Assembly (NCBI GenBank): GCA_017590115.1
Contig: JAGGNK010007559.1
Location: forward strand, 2,006,020 to 2,070,019
Direction: 5' to 3'
Length of the DNA: 64,000 bases
Source: Montifringilla adamsi
Lineage: Eukaryota > Chordata > Aves > Passeriformes > Passeridae
The stretch's first letter is position 1; the number at the start of each line of letters is the position of its first letter. The notes beneath the pieces were generated by a model, which saw only the letters and a program-made list of their open reading frames with translations, had not been told where the DNA came from and did not search any database. Both the position numbers and the translations under genes were made by a program. This document shows positions 45,683 through 58,261 of the stretch, one piece after another.

Positions 45683-48326
45683 TTCCCCAGGAGCAGTAAT
45701 TTAGAACAGAAATGCAAAATCTTCATTGGTGTTCTTCCCTTTGTGGCCTGATTTCTCAGGGCAAGGAGTCACTCCTGAAAACTCAGCCAGAGGTGGCTCA
45801 TTCCAGGTGAGCACAGGGAGGAATTATCCCAGCAGGAGGAAGAAAAAGGAGTGGCAAGATCCCCACCTGTCCCCATCCCTGAGCAGCAATTCCCAGCTCA
45901 TGCCTCGCTCTGCCTGCCCAGGGAATATTCAGCCTTTGAGCAGAAGAACTCCACAGAAGGACTATTTTCAAAGGATTTCACAGCCAGAGATTCTGGATTA
46001 AACACAACATTGTCCTGCTTTTACCAAAAAGTTCATCCAGTGCCAGACACAATTCCAAGACAGACAGGAATGCAGGGATGGGTTTTTACCTCAGAGGGAC
46101 AAATAGAGCAGTGTGAGTTAGACTAAGATTAATCAGACTAAAACAGTGATTTCTGTACAAGGATTTAGGGTCTCTCTGAGGTAAAAACCCCACTTCCATC
46201 CATCAAAGCAGGAGGAGTAGGAACCTTCATCCTCATCAAAATGGGATCAGGAAGATCCAGCCTTATCCAAGGACAGAGTTTGTTAGACCTTCAATTATTT
46301 TTAGGTTTCAAGAGAACCAGTAGCCATCTTCTGTACATAATAAAAGGTCAGCTTAGGTATTAATACCAATATAAAATATGGTATAAACCAGATTTTTTTT
46401 TCTTACAGAGACTCTTTTTGTGGTGCCAGGAGTCTGATGTAAGGAGAAATGTAATTCAGATGGTGTCAGCAAGGCAGTCACTGCCACCCCAGGGGATCCA
46501 TGTGTGTTTATATCGTTCCTCTCAGGCTGCAGATCCTCCCTGCAAGGAGGAAAAGACAAATATTCCCAGAGAGGGAGAGGTGTGAGGCTCGGTGTGGCTG
46601 AGCAAACTCTTTACTGAGGGCCAGGGGGCACCAAGGAAAGGGGCGTATGAAGGTAGAAGATGTTGGAGGAAAACCATTCACAAAGTAGTTGAAATCCCAC
46701 AAAAACCTGGATCTTTGCCCTTGGGAATGATGCACAAACTTGATTCTTCCTTGCACTAGAAATACAATACAAATTAATGAAGGTGATGAGATTGTAGGGA
46801 TAAACTCTTGGTAATGCCCAATTATTGCAAGAAATTTGAGGAATGAACCAGGAAAAGGTGTCCTGGCCATGGAGCATCCCTGTGTTCCCCATTTTTCAGT
46901 GGAAAAGGTGTCTCTGAGCTTCCCTGTCCTTACAGCTTGGAAGGGCCCCTCTGCTCCAGCTGCCTGAATTTTGGAGAGCAACGTTGCAAGCCTGAACTTC
47001 CTGCCTTGTGATTCCTGCAAGCCCTTCCCAGCCATTCCAGCTGATGCTGCACGGCCTGGGACAGCTCCAGGGGAGTTTGCAGCCACAGAGAGCAGAGTTT
47101 GGTGGCTCCACCACTGCCAGCATCTCCAGGATGGGCAATAAAACACAAAATCCAGCCCTGAGCTCCAGAGCAGGGTCTGGCTGCTCGCCCTTGTGCCTCT
47201 GAACTGCTTTTGGAAGCCCTGCCCTGCCCAGTGCAGGGGAAATTATCCTAATTGAGACACTTTGAAAGAGTCCCCAGGGAGCTGCTGGATCCTGAGCCTT
47301 CCCTAGGTCACTGCAAAACAATTTCACACGTAATTCTGATTGCACAAAGCGTCATGAGCTCATAGAAACTCTGACACAGCTTTGTGTTCTCCCCAGTCCA
47401 GGTCACTTTTGGGGCTGGATAAAAGGCAGATGATGAACCTCCTGTTATTTTTAAAGTCATCCTTGTAGGTATTTTATTCTCCTTCATCTCAGACCTGCAC
47501 CCTCTGAACAAACAGAAGTAGATCTTCCCTTTTCTTTATTCCACTTTCAGATGATGACGAATTAAGCAAGTTCTGCTTGTCAGCTCTGTTTATTGAGATG
47601 GACCAAACCCAGAACCCAAACAAACCCAAACCAGAGGAAGTTCAGAGCTGCAGCCAGACCTTTTACCTGTTTTCCCTTTTGAATGACCCACATCCAAATT
47701 TTAGGAACATTTCCATCAGGTTTTGATCTATTTTTAATTACTAAGACTCCCAGCCTCTAGCTCAGAAGGAGATAAAGCAGAGATATAAAGATCTGGCTGC
47801 TCCTCCACAATCTTTTTTCCAGAGTTGTGCAACCAAGGCAGTTTTTATGGCCAAAGTGGTATAAATTAGCCAGAAACAGGCACAGGAAGGGGGATACAGC
47901 ACCAGGAAGATGGATTTAGCACCAGAAAGATGGATGTGACACCTTCAGCCATCATTTTCTGTCTCTGACCCATCCCATGACTCTTCCCCAGCAACTTTGC
48001 CCTAATCTCAAAGAGGAGAAACAGTGGCAATGTTTTTCCCTCAAGGGCTGTCTCATGCTCTGGGATTTCTTGCAGCTCTCAACATGTATTTAGAATTCCA
48101 ATTCAGCACAACTGAGGTCACAGAATTAGAGAGCCAATGATATAAAATGAGGATTGTTGGTCATGGGGATCTCTCACAGAGGGAAATGGGGACAAAACAT
48201 TCAGCTTGTGCAGGATATTTTTCCAGGCTGTTCATTATTTTGTGTCTTGAAGGTTGAATTTTCATCCAAAATCTCAAAAAATATAAAATTTCAGCAAGGC
48301 TTGTGAACAGCTTTGGGCTTGGGGAG
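45683..48326. other. Non-coding stretch, nothing recognised
   Basis: 2.6 kb without a named repeat. A 212-codon frame (46508-47146, -) and a 149-codon frame (46896-47345, -) overlap each other in different phases. Neither has a domain I recognise, so no gene is called. Confidence 0.5.
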
Positions 48327-48481
48327 GTTTGGAGTCCTCATGACTGGAGGTGTCCAAGGAAGGCCTAGAGGTGACACTCAGTGCTCTGGGCTGGGGACAA
48401 GGTGGGCACTGGGCACAGCTTGGACCTGATGGCCTTGGTGGGCTTTTCCAGCCCCAGTGATTCTGGAATTGTGTGATTCCC
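48327..48481 (+). mobile_element. CR1 LINE, 3' fragment
   Basis: Sense orientation: TGGAGGTGTCCAAGGAAGGC, CACTGGGCACAGCTTGGACC, TGATGGCCTTGGTGGGCTTT, TCCAGCCCCAGTGATTCTGG, ending in GTGTGATTCC like the CR1 terminal repeat. Confidence 0.92.
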
Positions 48482-48596
48482 ACCCTGGAGAATCCCCAGA
48501 CTGCATCCATGGCCTGATGGTTTGGTCTGATACTGATCTTACAGGACCCAACTTCACACTGACCACCTGTGGCATCAAAACATGAGGTGAAGAAGA

Positions 48597-48808
48597 ACAA
48601 AATCAAAAAAAACTGGAGATTCCTTCTCTCCCCTCTCCCAATGCCAGGTTTGGCATTTTTAAAAGACCCAAACCCAAAGATGTGCTGGGCTGGTGGGATG
48701 ACCAAAATCCAACAGAATTGGAGATTCTTTCTCTCCCCTCTCCCAATTCCAAGCTTGGCATTTTTCCAAGATCCAAACCCCAAAGATGTGCTGGGCCGGT
48801 GGGATGAC
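48597..48808 (+). repeat. Tandem duplication, two units of 106 bp
   Basis: Both units contain TTGGAGATTC/CTGGAGATTCC, CTCTCCCCTCTCCCAAT, TTGGCATTTTT, CCAAACCC and AAAGATGTGCTGGGC. Roughly 85-90% alike by eye. Confidence 0.93.
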
Positions 48809-50239
48809 CTCACCTGCACAATTTTTCAGGCACAGGAAAATCCAGTTATCCAGCACTGCCTTTCACGTTCTTTTTTCCCCCGGTAATTTAATCCATAGGA
48901 AAAATAGCCATGCTCCAGGCACCAATGGGATGGGAGTGGGGAAATGTGGAAAAAAATCACCTTTTATGAGGTAGTGAATCTGATCAGCCAACAAACCAAC
49001 CCAAAATCTGCCAGAAGGTTACACCTGCACTCAAATTCAGGGTTTGTGTTTTTGTGGTCGTGTTCCAGCTTTGCTATTCCCTTCTTTTTGTTGAATGTTT
49101 TGGTATTTGAGGGAAAATTTTCAATTTCAGCGGGGTAATAGAACTAAATAGAACTAAAAATATAAATAAACTTAGCCGAGGGTGAGTATTTTTGCTCTCT
49201 AAAGGGTGCTCTGGCTCCCAGTTTTGAGCAGACTCCATCCCAGACCAGGCTGGTCCAACTCCAGGGCCCTTCTGACCTTTTGGGAAGTTTCTCTTGGTAA
49301 CTGATTTTAGGAAAATCCTCTCTGCTCCCTAATTTTCCAATGGCATCACAAAGAGTTTGGGGACAAGGACATCTTGACTCTTTAAAAAAAGAGGTTCCAT
49401 GCTCAGAGGGAGACTTTTGCATCTTCTGGAGAAGAATTCCACCCAAAACCAACTCTGGATCACAACATCCACAATGACAGCATGGATACAAAAAGCCCAA
49501 ACCTCTCCCAAAAATCCCCTGAATCCCTCCCACTTCTCCTCACAGCTGAGAGCAGAGCTGGGCAGGAGAGGCTTTTGTTCTAAATTCATCTCGGGCTGGA
49601 TGTTTTGGTGAACTTGTCTGTTTTATAATAAATATTTTCCCCCTAAAATTATGGAATTGTCTGTTTCATTTCAAGCTCTTTCTTCACCCCAGGCTCCAGA
49701 AAGAGCAATGGTTTTTTAATGTGGAAATTTCTTGCACAGGTTCCTTCGTCCCTTGAGCCAAATCCCATTTTTCTGTTTCTTAAAGATTTATTTATTGATC
49801 CTTTTTTGGCCCACCTGATGAGTTACACAACCACATATCAGAGAGGGGATGTAACCAGCAGTTTAAAAACCTTACAAAAAGGGTCTGGAAGCAGCCAAAG
49901 CAGCTTTATCAGCATCACTCTGATTTATTTAGCACATCCAATGATTTACTGTGGCCTTTGCTTTATGCTCAAAGCATTTCTTCATTCTTTTTCATCAGCT
50001 TTTTTTTTTTTTTTGGTCTCTTCTGAAAAGTCGACACATGCAGCCACTATTGTTTTCTATTCTCATCTTTTCAAACTTTCAGGGTTTAAATAATGTCTAA
50101 TAAATAAAAAAACTTGCAGTTGAAACACAGGAAGGAAAGTTTTTTTTTCTTTCCAGCTACTCCTGACCATAAGGCACATTAAAGGTTTGGGGTACTTTTT
50201 CTGCTTCTGTTTGGTTTGTAATCAAGAAACTACTTGAAT
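48809..50239. other. Non-coding stretch, nothing recognised
   Basis: Poly-T at 50003-50014. No gene or named transposon seen. Confidence 0.5.
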
Positions 50240-50385
50240 GAGAGAATAAATATAAATATAAGCATAAATATAAATTATGTGTAATATATAAAATAGAAAT
50301 ATAAATATCTAGAATTATAAATATAAATAAAACTACATAAATATAATAAATAAAAATAAATTAAAATAAATATACATATATCCAT

Positions 50386-50425
<40 letters not shown>

Positions 50426-50428
50426 CCA
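50240..50428 (+). repeat. AT-rich tract ending in (AC)n-(AT)n
   Basis: ATAAATATAAATATAA-type sequence, then an (AC) run of nine to ten units (50386-50404) and a TA run of about eleven units to 50425. Confidence 0.97.
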
Positions 50429-50902
50429 ATCCTGGATCCCTTATTACTTCCAAACCCAAACTTTCTTGAAGTTCCTGGCAGATCCCATCATTTTTTTTCC
50501 CTTTTTCCACACTAAATTCCCATTCTCAGCTCAAGTTGGAAGTGCTGAACTGGCAGAAGGAGTGAGCATTTTAACCCCCATGAGACTTCCACTCAAATTT
50601 TGGCAGCCTGGGGAAACCTAAGCTCGAGATATTTAGGGAAGGTCCCTAAATTAATCTTTTCATGCCTCTGTCATCCATCAGTGGGATGGACAGTGAAGTT
50701 CTGTCCTTCATAAAGGCTTTGCCTGGGGTGTTTTTGTGGTGAGGAATTCCTTTGGTATCCCTGGGGAGCTGACCCTGCCAGCAGCTGCACAGGTGGTGAA
50801 GGAACAGATCTTCCTTTGCCTGGAAAAGCTGGAATTGTAACAGCTTTTTTTTAATTAGAGATCCTCTGATTTTCACAAATCCTCCTGGGAGCCAGGGAAG
50901 GG
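50429..50902. other. Non-coding stretch, nothing recognised
   Basis: No gene or named repeat seen. Confidence 0.5.
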
Positions 50903-50984
50903 TGGCTGGGCATGGTGGGGATGGGGCATGGCTTGGATTTGGTGATCTTGGAGGAGTTTTCCACCCTTAATGGTTCTGTGAGGT
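50903..50984 (+). mobile_element. CR1 LINE, short 3' fragment
   Basis: Sense orientation: GCATGGCTTGGATTTGGTGA, TCTTGGAGGAGTTTTCCACC, TTAATGGTTCTGTG. Heavily truncated. Confidence 0.82.
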
Positions 50985-51007
50985 TGGGTCAGTCCTGGCT
51001 GAAAGGT

Positions 51008-51132
51008 GGGAAATCAAAGTTGAGAAGTGGGAACGATTCCTTACAAATATTGGCAAAGTCCAGGTGAAGAGGAAACCAAATTTGAGAATTGGGACCAATT
51101 CCTTACAAACACTGTCAAAGTCCAGGTGAAGA
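51008..51132 (+). repeat. Tandem duplication, two units of about 62 bp
   Basis: Units at 51008-51070 and 51071-51132 share GAGAA-TGGGA, ATTCCTTACAAA and CAAAGTCCAGGTGAAGA. Confidence 0.94.
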
Positions 51133-53108
51133 CACAGAGCTCTGGACTCCTCCGGAGTGCCACAACCACCTTGTTCCTGTCCTTTGTGAGGAACAGCTCC
51201 TGGCTCCTTTCCTCCTTTGTGAGGAAAACCTCTCTTGGGGCAGATTTTCCAGAGCTGGGATTTTTTTAAAATGCTCTCTTGTGGCACCTCCACAAGGGTT
51301 TCCCAACAAGCCCTTCTCCATCACAAACCCCTTGCTCCTCACAGAGAATTTTGTGGTCCTGTGAAGCTTTCAGAGCCCTCTCCAAAGATTAAATTCTAAG
51401 ATAAATTCTAAGTAAAAAGATAAATTCTCAAAGATTAAATTCACCCCGTTGCTAAAATGCTTCCAGTGCCAGGCATGGACTGAGCAGTTTGCAGGGGAAA
51501 ACTGTTCCAAGTTTTTCCATTTTGTACCCAAGTGCAGCTCTAATCAATTTTCCGATTGATAAATGCACTGGATAAGTCCCACCCCTCCCATTTCCAAAGA
51601 CATAAACAAATCACAGACCATCCTGGGATGGAATCCCAACCAAAGTCCTGAAATCCAGCACATTATCTCATATTAAATACACTCCTAGAATCCCTCTGCT
51701 TTCTGTTTAATTGAAGTGTGACACACAAAGCAAAAGATGTTAATTGAATTTTATAGCTCCCAGAAGCTGCCAGGTTGTTGGAGATAATTTTTGCTGAGGG
51801 GAAAATTTATCTTCTCAGGTTTATTTCTTTTTTTTGGGTTGGAAGCACTGAAGGAGCCCTCGCTTGGAGAGACACCACATTTATTTATTGGCTTTGCTTT
51901 CTTGCAGCTAATGGCTGGTTTATTTTGCAGAAAACATGTCTAGCTTTGCTCTTAACGACACTTTCAGTAAAAATCTCATAAAAACGAGGAAAAAAAACCT
52001 GTTCAACCTCTGAACTTGAGCCTTATCTCAGATTTAATCTGGATTTGAAATGAGGCCTGACTGCTGACCTCTCTCAGCTGAACCTCCCATCACCTGCCAG
52101 GGCTCTTTGGTGAAACCCAGCTTTTATTTCTGCTTTATTTGATTTACAGTAATCCCTTCTGGGAAAGGCTGCTCTGAACTTGGGCTTGGCTGTGCCTGAT
52201 CAATTAAGAGAGGAAAAGAGTTGATTAGAGCTCCTCTGATAGTGGGGCCTATCACAAGCCCTTCTGCATCCACTTGGGCTGGTCAGGAGGGATTTTTTTA
52301 CACACTGGCTATTGATCAGCACCTACAAATGAAGATATTGGAGAGGTAATTGCTGCTCCTGCAAGGCCCTGCAATAAATTTAAAATGTGGAAGCACTAAA
52401 AGTGGGATCCTCAGTAAACACATTTCACTGCCCCAGAGGTTTGGGGCTTATCAAAAACATTTATCTGGCAAAATCTGGGCCTGGAAGGGGCAATTTCACA
52501 GGTTCCTTTCTAATGTTTGTGTCACCAGCTTCAACCTCAGCTGGTAAAAAAAGTATTAAATTTAAAAAAAAACAAAAGGGATTTGAGACTTTGAGGCAAT
52601 TTAATTTATTTCCTTCCTGCCACTGTGGTGGGTAGTTCAGGCCCCAATCTATGCAATGGGAGATAAATTTGAAAACTATTATACTTATTTCTAGATGTAT
52701 AAAGATATATTTATGTCCTCTCTAATTATATCAGTCATTTCTTGCAAATTACTGAGGAGCAGCACTTCTTGATTTCTTGTACACTGGTTAATTTTAGATC
52801 CTCTAGCAAGGAAAAAAAAAGCCAAATATGGCTCTGATAACAGAGTTCATCACTTCCTCCTGTCTAGTGAACACCTGGCTCCATGTTTTCCAGGAAAAGA
52901 CAGAAGGTTCCTTGGCAGGTTAATTAGAGGAGCTAATTGCATTTTTATTAATGGGCCTGCTAGATTTTATTAGTAGTGGAGTTGCCAGGCCTGCAGCAGT
53001 GCAGGGCCTGTTTTTGCTTCTTGTTATGCTCTGAGGGTTGGTGTTCATCAGAGGGACAAGGTGAATTTAATGAAATAAAGACTGCAGTCAGGATGGAACC
53101 TCTGGACC
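51133..53108. other. Non-coding stretch, nothing recognised
   Basis: 52150-52300 (GATCAATTAAGAGAGG, GTTGATTAGAGCTCC) is repeat-free and could be a regulatory block. Otherwise no feature or gene recognised. Confidence 0.5.
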
Positions 53109-53172
53109 TCTGCACGATTTGATTAAAAAAGATTTGATAAGGAATCCTGTCTGTTGGACACAAGTTTCACTA
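53109..53172 (+). repeat. 64-bp direct repeat (R3), copy 1
   Basis: Begins CTCTGCACGATTTGATT and ends AAGTTTCACTAA. Matches 53992-54055 with about four differences. Confidence 0.92.
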
Positions 53173-53234
53173 ATTTAATACAGAATGTGGGAAAGGAAAT
53201 GAGAAAATTAAAAAGAAAATGAGATAAAAGGATA

Positions 53235-53420
53235 ACACAGAATTATAAAATTGCTGAAGAGACCACGGGCAGGGACATCTTCAGCTCTCCCAGGCGGCTG
53301 CAAGCCCCATCCAGCCTGGCCTTGGACACTTTCAGGGATCCAGGGGCAGCCACAGCTGCTCTGGGCATCTGCTCCCCACCCTCACAGGGATGAATTTCTC
53401 CCTAAAATATTTGTCTGTGC
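53235..53420 (-). mobile_element. CR1 LINE, 3' fragment
   Basis: Reverse complement of CR1: CACAGAATTATAAAATTGCT, CCAGCCTGGCCTTGGACACT, CAGGGATCCAGGGGCAGCCA, CAGCTGCTCTGGGCATCTG. Lies between the two R3 copies. Confidence 0.93.
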
Positions 53421-53991
53421 AGCAGCAACCACATCTCCTAGCATCTCTACTTCCTGAAAAACTTCAAGACCCCTCGGGAGGTCCCTGCTCCAGACCCAAC
53501 CCTTCCTGTGGAGCCTCCCTGGTGCCAGAGCCAGCAGCTGGAGGGGATAGGCTGTGGGTTTTACCTGCATCCTCCTCATCCTCATGACAGGGAAATACAG
53601 CTCCTCTTGTCCCCAGCACACTGCTGCCTAGCTGAGAAAGATTTGCTGAGATCCAGGGAGAAACCTGCAACCTGAGGTTGCTCCTGGCCAGTATTTGCAT
53701 TAAAATCCACAACTGTTGCCCGTATTTTATGCGGAAATCTCACTTAATGTGCTTGAAGAAGAAACCCAGCCATTTCTACACAGAACGTTTGTTTATTGAT
53801 TATTTTGCTACGCATTTGTTGATGCCACAGTTCTGTCTTCGGCGGGAGAAAGAGGAAGAACAAAGGAAAAATAACGCATCGAGTCTGAGGGGAGAATTCC
53901 TGATTCTGCTTGGGAATGGGAGCTGAGCAAGCAGAAAACAAAACCTTAGAAATACATCCCAGATGTAGTTCCAGAGTGTTAATCAGCAAAA
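53421..53991. other. Non-coding stretch, nothing recognised
   Basis: No gene or named repeat seen between the CR1 end and R3 copy 2. Confidence 0.5.
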
Positions 53992-54055
53992 CTCTGTAGG
54001 ATTTGATTAAAAAGATTTGATAAGGAATCCTGTCTGTTGGACGCAAGTTTCACTA
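53992..54055 (+). repeat. 64-bp direct repeat (R3), copy 2
   Basis: Same orientation as 53109-53172 and 883 bp downstream. Carries GATTTGAT twice, 15 bp apart. It runs straight into the candidate regulatory block below. Confidence 0.92.
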
Positions 54056-54470
54056 ACCCAGGGCCCTCATGAACAAGTCCTTTTTTTGAATTAATGAATA
54101 ATGTGCACAATGTTTGATAAGCTGCCTCCACCAAGCCATGCAAGCACAGAATGTACAATCCTAATTAGCTGCTTTGCCCAGCTACTTAAAATGTTTTGCA
54201 CATGCCGGCAAATGTAAATATACAATTAGGACATGCTTAGTTAAAAGGCAAAGCAAGATAAAGTACAACTATTATTAGCCAGAACAAAAATCTTCCTGAT
54301 CTCCATCATAGGCAGGGCTAATTAGGTTGGTAAAATGTGCAAATGAGCTCAGCTGATTGTTTAGGGTTTGAAAAGCAGTGCCAGGCTGGGCAGTCCAGCA
54401 CTGAGTGTGTTGAGGGATGGGTTTGTGATTGTTGGTTCTGGGAGCTGCTGCCTGCACAAGTGTGAAAATA
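54056..54470. promoter_or_regulatory. Candidate conserved non-coding element
   Basis: Repeat-free, AT-rich block with CCTAATTAGCTGC, ACAATTAGGAC, TTATTAGCC and GCTAATTAGG: four homeodomain-type cores within about 160 bp, plus TGCAAATGAGC and a CAGCTGA E-box. Few open frames. Inference only. Confidence 0.35.
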
Positions 54471-55299
54471 ATCAGCATTAGGAAGTTGTGTTAACAGGAA
54501 TTGGGAAAACAGTCACAGGAGATCTTCATGGCAGATGAACCACAAAAAAGTCAATTGTATCAGCTGATTTGTGTGGCTGGGTGTATTTCTGCTTATATTT
54601 GGGGACTAAATAAAATTCAGCTCGCTGTCAGTTTGGTTTAATGAATGAAGTTTGAGGGGGGAAAATGGAAAAATACTTGTTTCTTTCTCTCTTTGAGCAT
54701 TTGCCCATTCCCTATCTCAAAACCCCACATTTCCAGATTGTCTGGGATTAGGAAATGCTTCATGAGTTAGTGCCAGAGAACGTAAAGAGGAACTTTCTTC
54801 CAGGGAATTTGAAGCATCCTGCACTGCTGTGGATGTTTTGCTTTCAGGTTGGAGGTGATTCCCCTGAAACACCAGGTCTGCTTCAGCAGCCTGACAACTT
54901 CTTTGCAGTCAAACACACACCAGGAGCTAATTAAAAGAGAAGGTCTTTAATTTCCACTGCAAAGCTTTCAGTGTTTATCTCAGGGCTGGTTTTGCCAGCT
55001 CAAATTGGTCCTGCTTCTCCCAGGAATGTGCACCCAAAATTTGTCCACCTGAATTCCTCAACTGACTGTAGACACCGGGCAGGGTTGGTGAGAGTGGAAG
55101 TGACACCAAAGCCACCAGCAGAACCCTGATCCAAGACTCTGCTGGTTCTCTTTGTGCAGCTTGGTGTCCTTTTGGGTCTGTCCCTGTGAGGGCCATCAGC
55201 AGCTGGGATTCCTGGAGGAAGAAACAGGAATGTTGTGTAAATCAGTAAGTGGAGGCAAAGCAGAGACCGCCACTCATCCCCTCAGTGAAAGCACCTTTC
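54471..55299. other. Non-coding stretch, nothing recognised
   Basis: No gene or named repeat seen. Confidence 0.5.
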
Positions 55300-55440
55300 A
55301 AGCAAATTCATATTTACAGTCATAGCACTGTTAAAGCTATTTTTAATTACAGAAAATAAAAGACTAATAAAGCTTTATTAGTGTTTCATCTCTCCCTCTC
55401 TTTCTTCACGCCCTCGTGTGAATTTTAATTGTGGTTTCTT
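55300..55440. promoter_or_regulatory. Candidate conserved non-coding element with a perfect palindrome
   Basis: AT-rich and repeat-free. It includes GCTATTTTTAATTACAG (MEF2-like and homeodomain-like) and the exact 20-bp palindrome at 55363-55382 (ACTAATAAAG + CTTTATTAGT). Conservation not tested. Confidence 0.35.
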
Positions 55441-57812
55441 TCCCACACCCCTCCAAATCTGAGGAGGTTCCAGCAAAGCCAGAGAGGAGCAGTTGGGAGC
55501 AGTCTGATCCCAGCCCAGATAGGCTGGGTTTGCCTCGTTAAGCCTGCCTGCAAGCCTAGCAAGCTGATTAAAGCTGAGCCCATTCTCAATTTACAGGCAC
55601 TCGGTGTCTGTGGGATATGAGACACCAAAAAAAGCCTCCTGTGTCCCTGATCCTTTAACTGCACGTCAGAGCAGCCGAGGAGTGAGGTTTCATCTTTCTC
55701 GAGGTGTTGCCAGGTGCTAATTAGCCTCGGGACCTTGTACAAAGGGACAAAGTGCAGGAAAAGATTTCAGTGGGGATTGGTTTCTTGCCCACTGTGTAGA
55801 ACTCAGCCCTGCAGGAGTCTGTGGAATTTATTCCCATTTTGTGCTTCCTCCAGGCATGGACTCTGCACTTACTAACAGAAGTACCTGTTGCTGATTGAGT
55901 GGATATTTTGTAATTTGAATTTCCACATTCCCTATTCAGAGCTGTCTATTACATCCCCAAAGCAGAGGGAAGACAGAGCAATGTTTAAATCCCCCAGTTT
56001 TTTGTTAATTTGGCTCAGCTAAGGAAAACTTCCATCCTGGACCTGATAACTGGTTTATTAGAGCACTTTAAAACAGTAAGAGAGCACAGCAAGTTCCCCA
56101 GTCCCAGGGGAAGGTGAGCAGGGCTGGAGCAAGCCACAGCTCCTGGTGTCCCAGCCTCCATTCAATCCCAGTGGCGTAATGGAAAGCAGTGGGAATGTCC
56201 TTGATTCCCCGATAGCCCCAGCCCTGCGTGCTCCAGCCTTTCTAACACAGGCCTTTGGGAAACTGCATGTGGCTTTGGCCTAGCCAGACACCCCCTTTTG
56301 ATTTGTTTTTTTCTGTTTTGCTGTTCCATTGGCGGCGAGGGAAGGAAGTGGTGGGAGAGCGGAGTCGGTGCCCGGCCACTCACAGCATTCCCAGACTGCC
56401 CAGGATGGTCATACCCTTGGCAGGCTGCTGCTTGCTGTGGGCTCACCTAAAAAGTGCTTCTGGCTGCTGTCAAAGCCTTCCCAACATGCAGAGAGCTTTG
56501 TTTGTGGATACCCAACCCTTCTTTTATCCCATTTCCGACTGCTCCGTTCCCCCGGGCGCTCTTGGAGCTGCATAATCACCGCCAATTCCTTCTTGGGGGG
56601 ATTGCATCCAAAGCTTTTGGGCTTTTTCAGGTCATGTGTGCCAGACCTCAAAGTGACCTGAGCTAACAATCCCTTGTTTCTCTTCCTCTTTCATGTACTT
56701 GCTTTCCAGGATCAATCTCTTTCCAACAATAATATTAATGTTGGCAGCCTGTCCCGCTCTGGTGTGTGTCTGGAGCAGAGAGGAGAAGGACAAAGCTCCC
56801 TGTCTTTAAAACTTTAAAGCACTCCTCTTCCAGCCACACTTGGGGCCTTTTCTTTACATTTGTTTTATTTCTGAGCTGAAGATATTGAGGGTTTTGTTGT
56901 AAGAGAGTCCCATGCCCGGCACCAGTGACTGGTGCAGAATCCATCAGGGCTTTGCTGGGTTTGTTCCCATCACTTTTGATATTCCTCAGACATGAAGGGC
57001 ATTTATAGAGCTCGTTCTCATCACCCTCTGAGATTCCTGACACAAAGGGAAATTCCAGCATTAATACACAATCACTTTGTTTCAACTTTTATTTATCCAG
57101 CGCATTCTGTGTTAAATAAGTAAATCACAAAATAAGTCAAGTGCAGGATAATGCAAAGACAGGGAGAAGAGTGGGACAGAAATGGGAGGAGAGGCTGGTC
57201 CTGGAATGCTGTGCTCTGTCCTGATGGCTGCAGCCAGAACCACCAGCTGGAAGTGACTGATTATAAAATCACAGCAAGAAATTAGATGGACCCATTTAAT
57301 AGCAGAGAGAAATTCCTGCAGGAGTGAGGGGACTTTTATCACCTCACAGCAAGGCTGGATGCATTTCCAGAGGATATTCCAGGCTCAAATCCTGGACTCC
57401 ATGAGCTGTGAATGGAGCAAAGGGACCAAGCTAAGTGACACTTCACCTTACCTTCAACTCTCCTGAATCAGGAATAGGGAATTATTCCTTGGAAGGAACA
57501 AGCTCGATGATAGTTTTACAGACCTGCCTGGAGGCAGGATGGGTGTGGCATTACCCCAATATTTATTTCCAGTGAAAAGGGGCAGCCAAGCTCTGTTTGC
57601 ACCCAGGGCTTCTGTCAATACCCTGCAGGGCAGGAGGTGCTGCTTTGTACCTGGAATTCATCCTGCAGTGAAAAGGGAAAGGATGTGGGCTCTAAACCCC
57701 ACTGGGGGAGAAGATTCCCTGTTAGTAACAGGACCTTGTGTATTCACTGTACACAATAAAGCATGAACAAAACCATCAAAGAATTGTTTTCCGTTCAAGA
57801 GAGAGGGGGAAA
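55441..57812. other. Non-coding stretch with a GC-rich patch
   Basis: 56325-56385 (GGCGGCGAGG, AGTCGGTGCCCGGCC) and 56535-56585 are richer in GC and CpG than their surroundings. Open frames overlap on both strands here. No gene or named transposon recognised. Confidence 0.5.
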
Positions 57813-58261
57813 TGTGGGAAATGGATTTGTAGAGAATTCTCAAAGCCTGACAGAAGACTCACATAGTGTGCATGTATATGCAAACCTTGAGATAAGAAAT
57901 ACTAATTTAGAAATACCATAGAATAAGACAAACATTGGTGAGAGAGAAATGAAACTAGAAACAAGTTTCAAAGGATGGCCTTACAAAACAGGCTGGATAC
58001 TTTGGAGAGATAGAACTGTGAAAGATGCATTGTAGTGGGACCCACGAAGGGTAATTTCAGATTATTGGCTTTAAACATTTACAACCTGGTGTAACAAAAA
58101 CTAATAAGCCAAGAAATGCTTACAGTGTATTGTAATTAGGAAATAGTAACTTCTGATTGTACTGGTGTGAATTATACCACCTGTATGATCTCACCTTTCA
58201 CATGAGACTGAAAGTAGAATAAAAGTTTTTCAAACACTTCTCAGTTTGAGAGTTTTTGACA
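57813..58261 (+). mobile_element. ERV LTR (family A), compact copy
   Basis: About 449 bp, TGTGGGAAATGG at the start and TTTTTGACA at the end, with AATAAAAG at 58219-58226 as polyadenylation signal. Sister of 2546-3292 but without the minisatellite. No target duplication or internal genes seen, so a solo LTR. The right border is approximate. Confidence 0.85.

Noticed and set aside
46508..47146. 212-codon open frame on -
   Set aside because: Overlaps another long - strand frame in a different phase (46896-47345) and an open + frame. No domain or exon structure is evident.
56160..56250. Possible second MIR relic (GTGGCGTAATGGAAAGCA)
   Set aside because: Only about 20-25 bp resemble the MIR end and the core is not visible.
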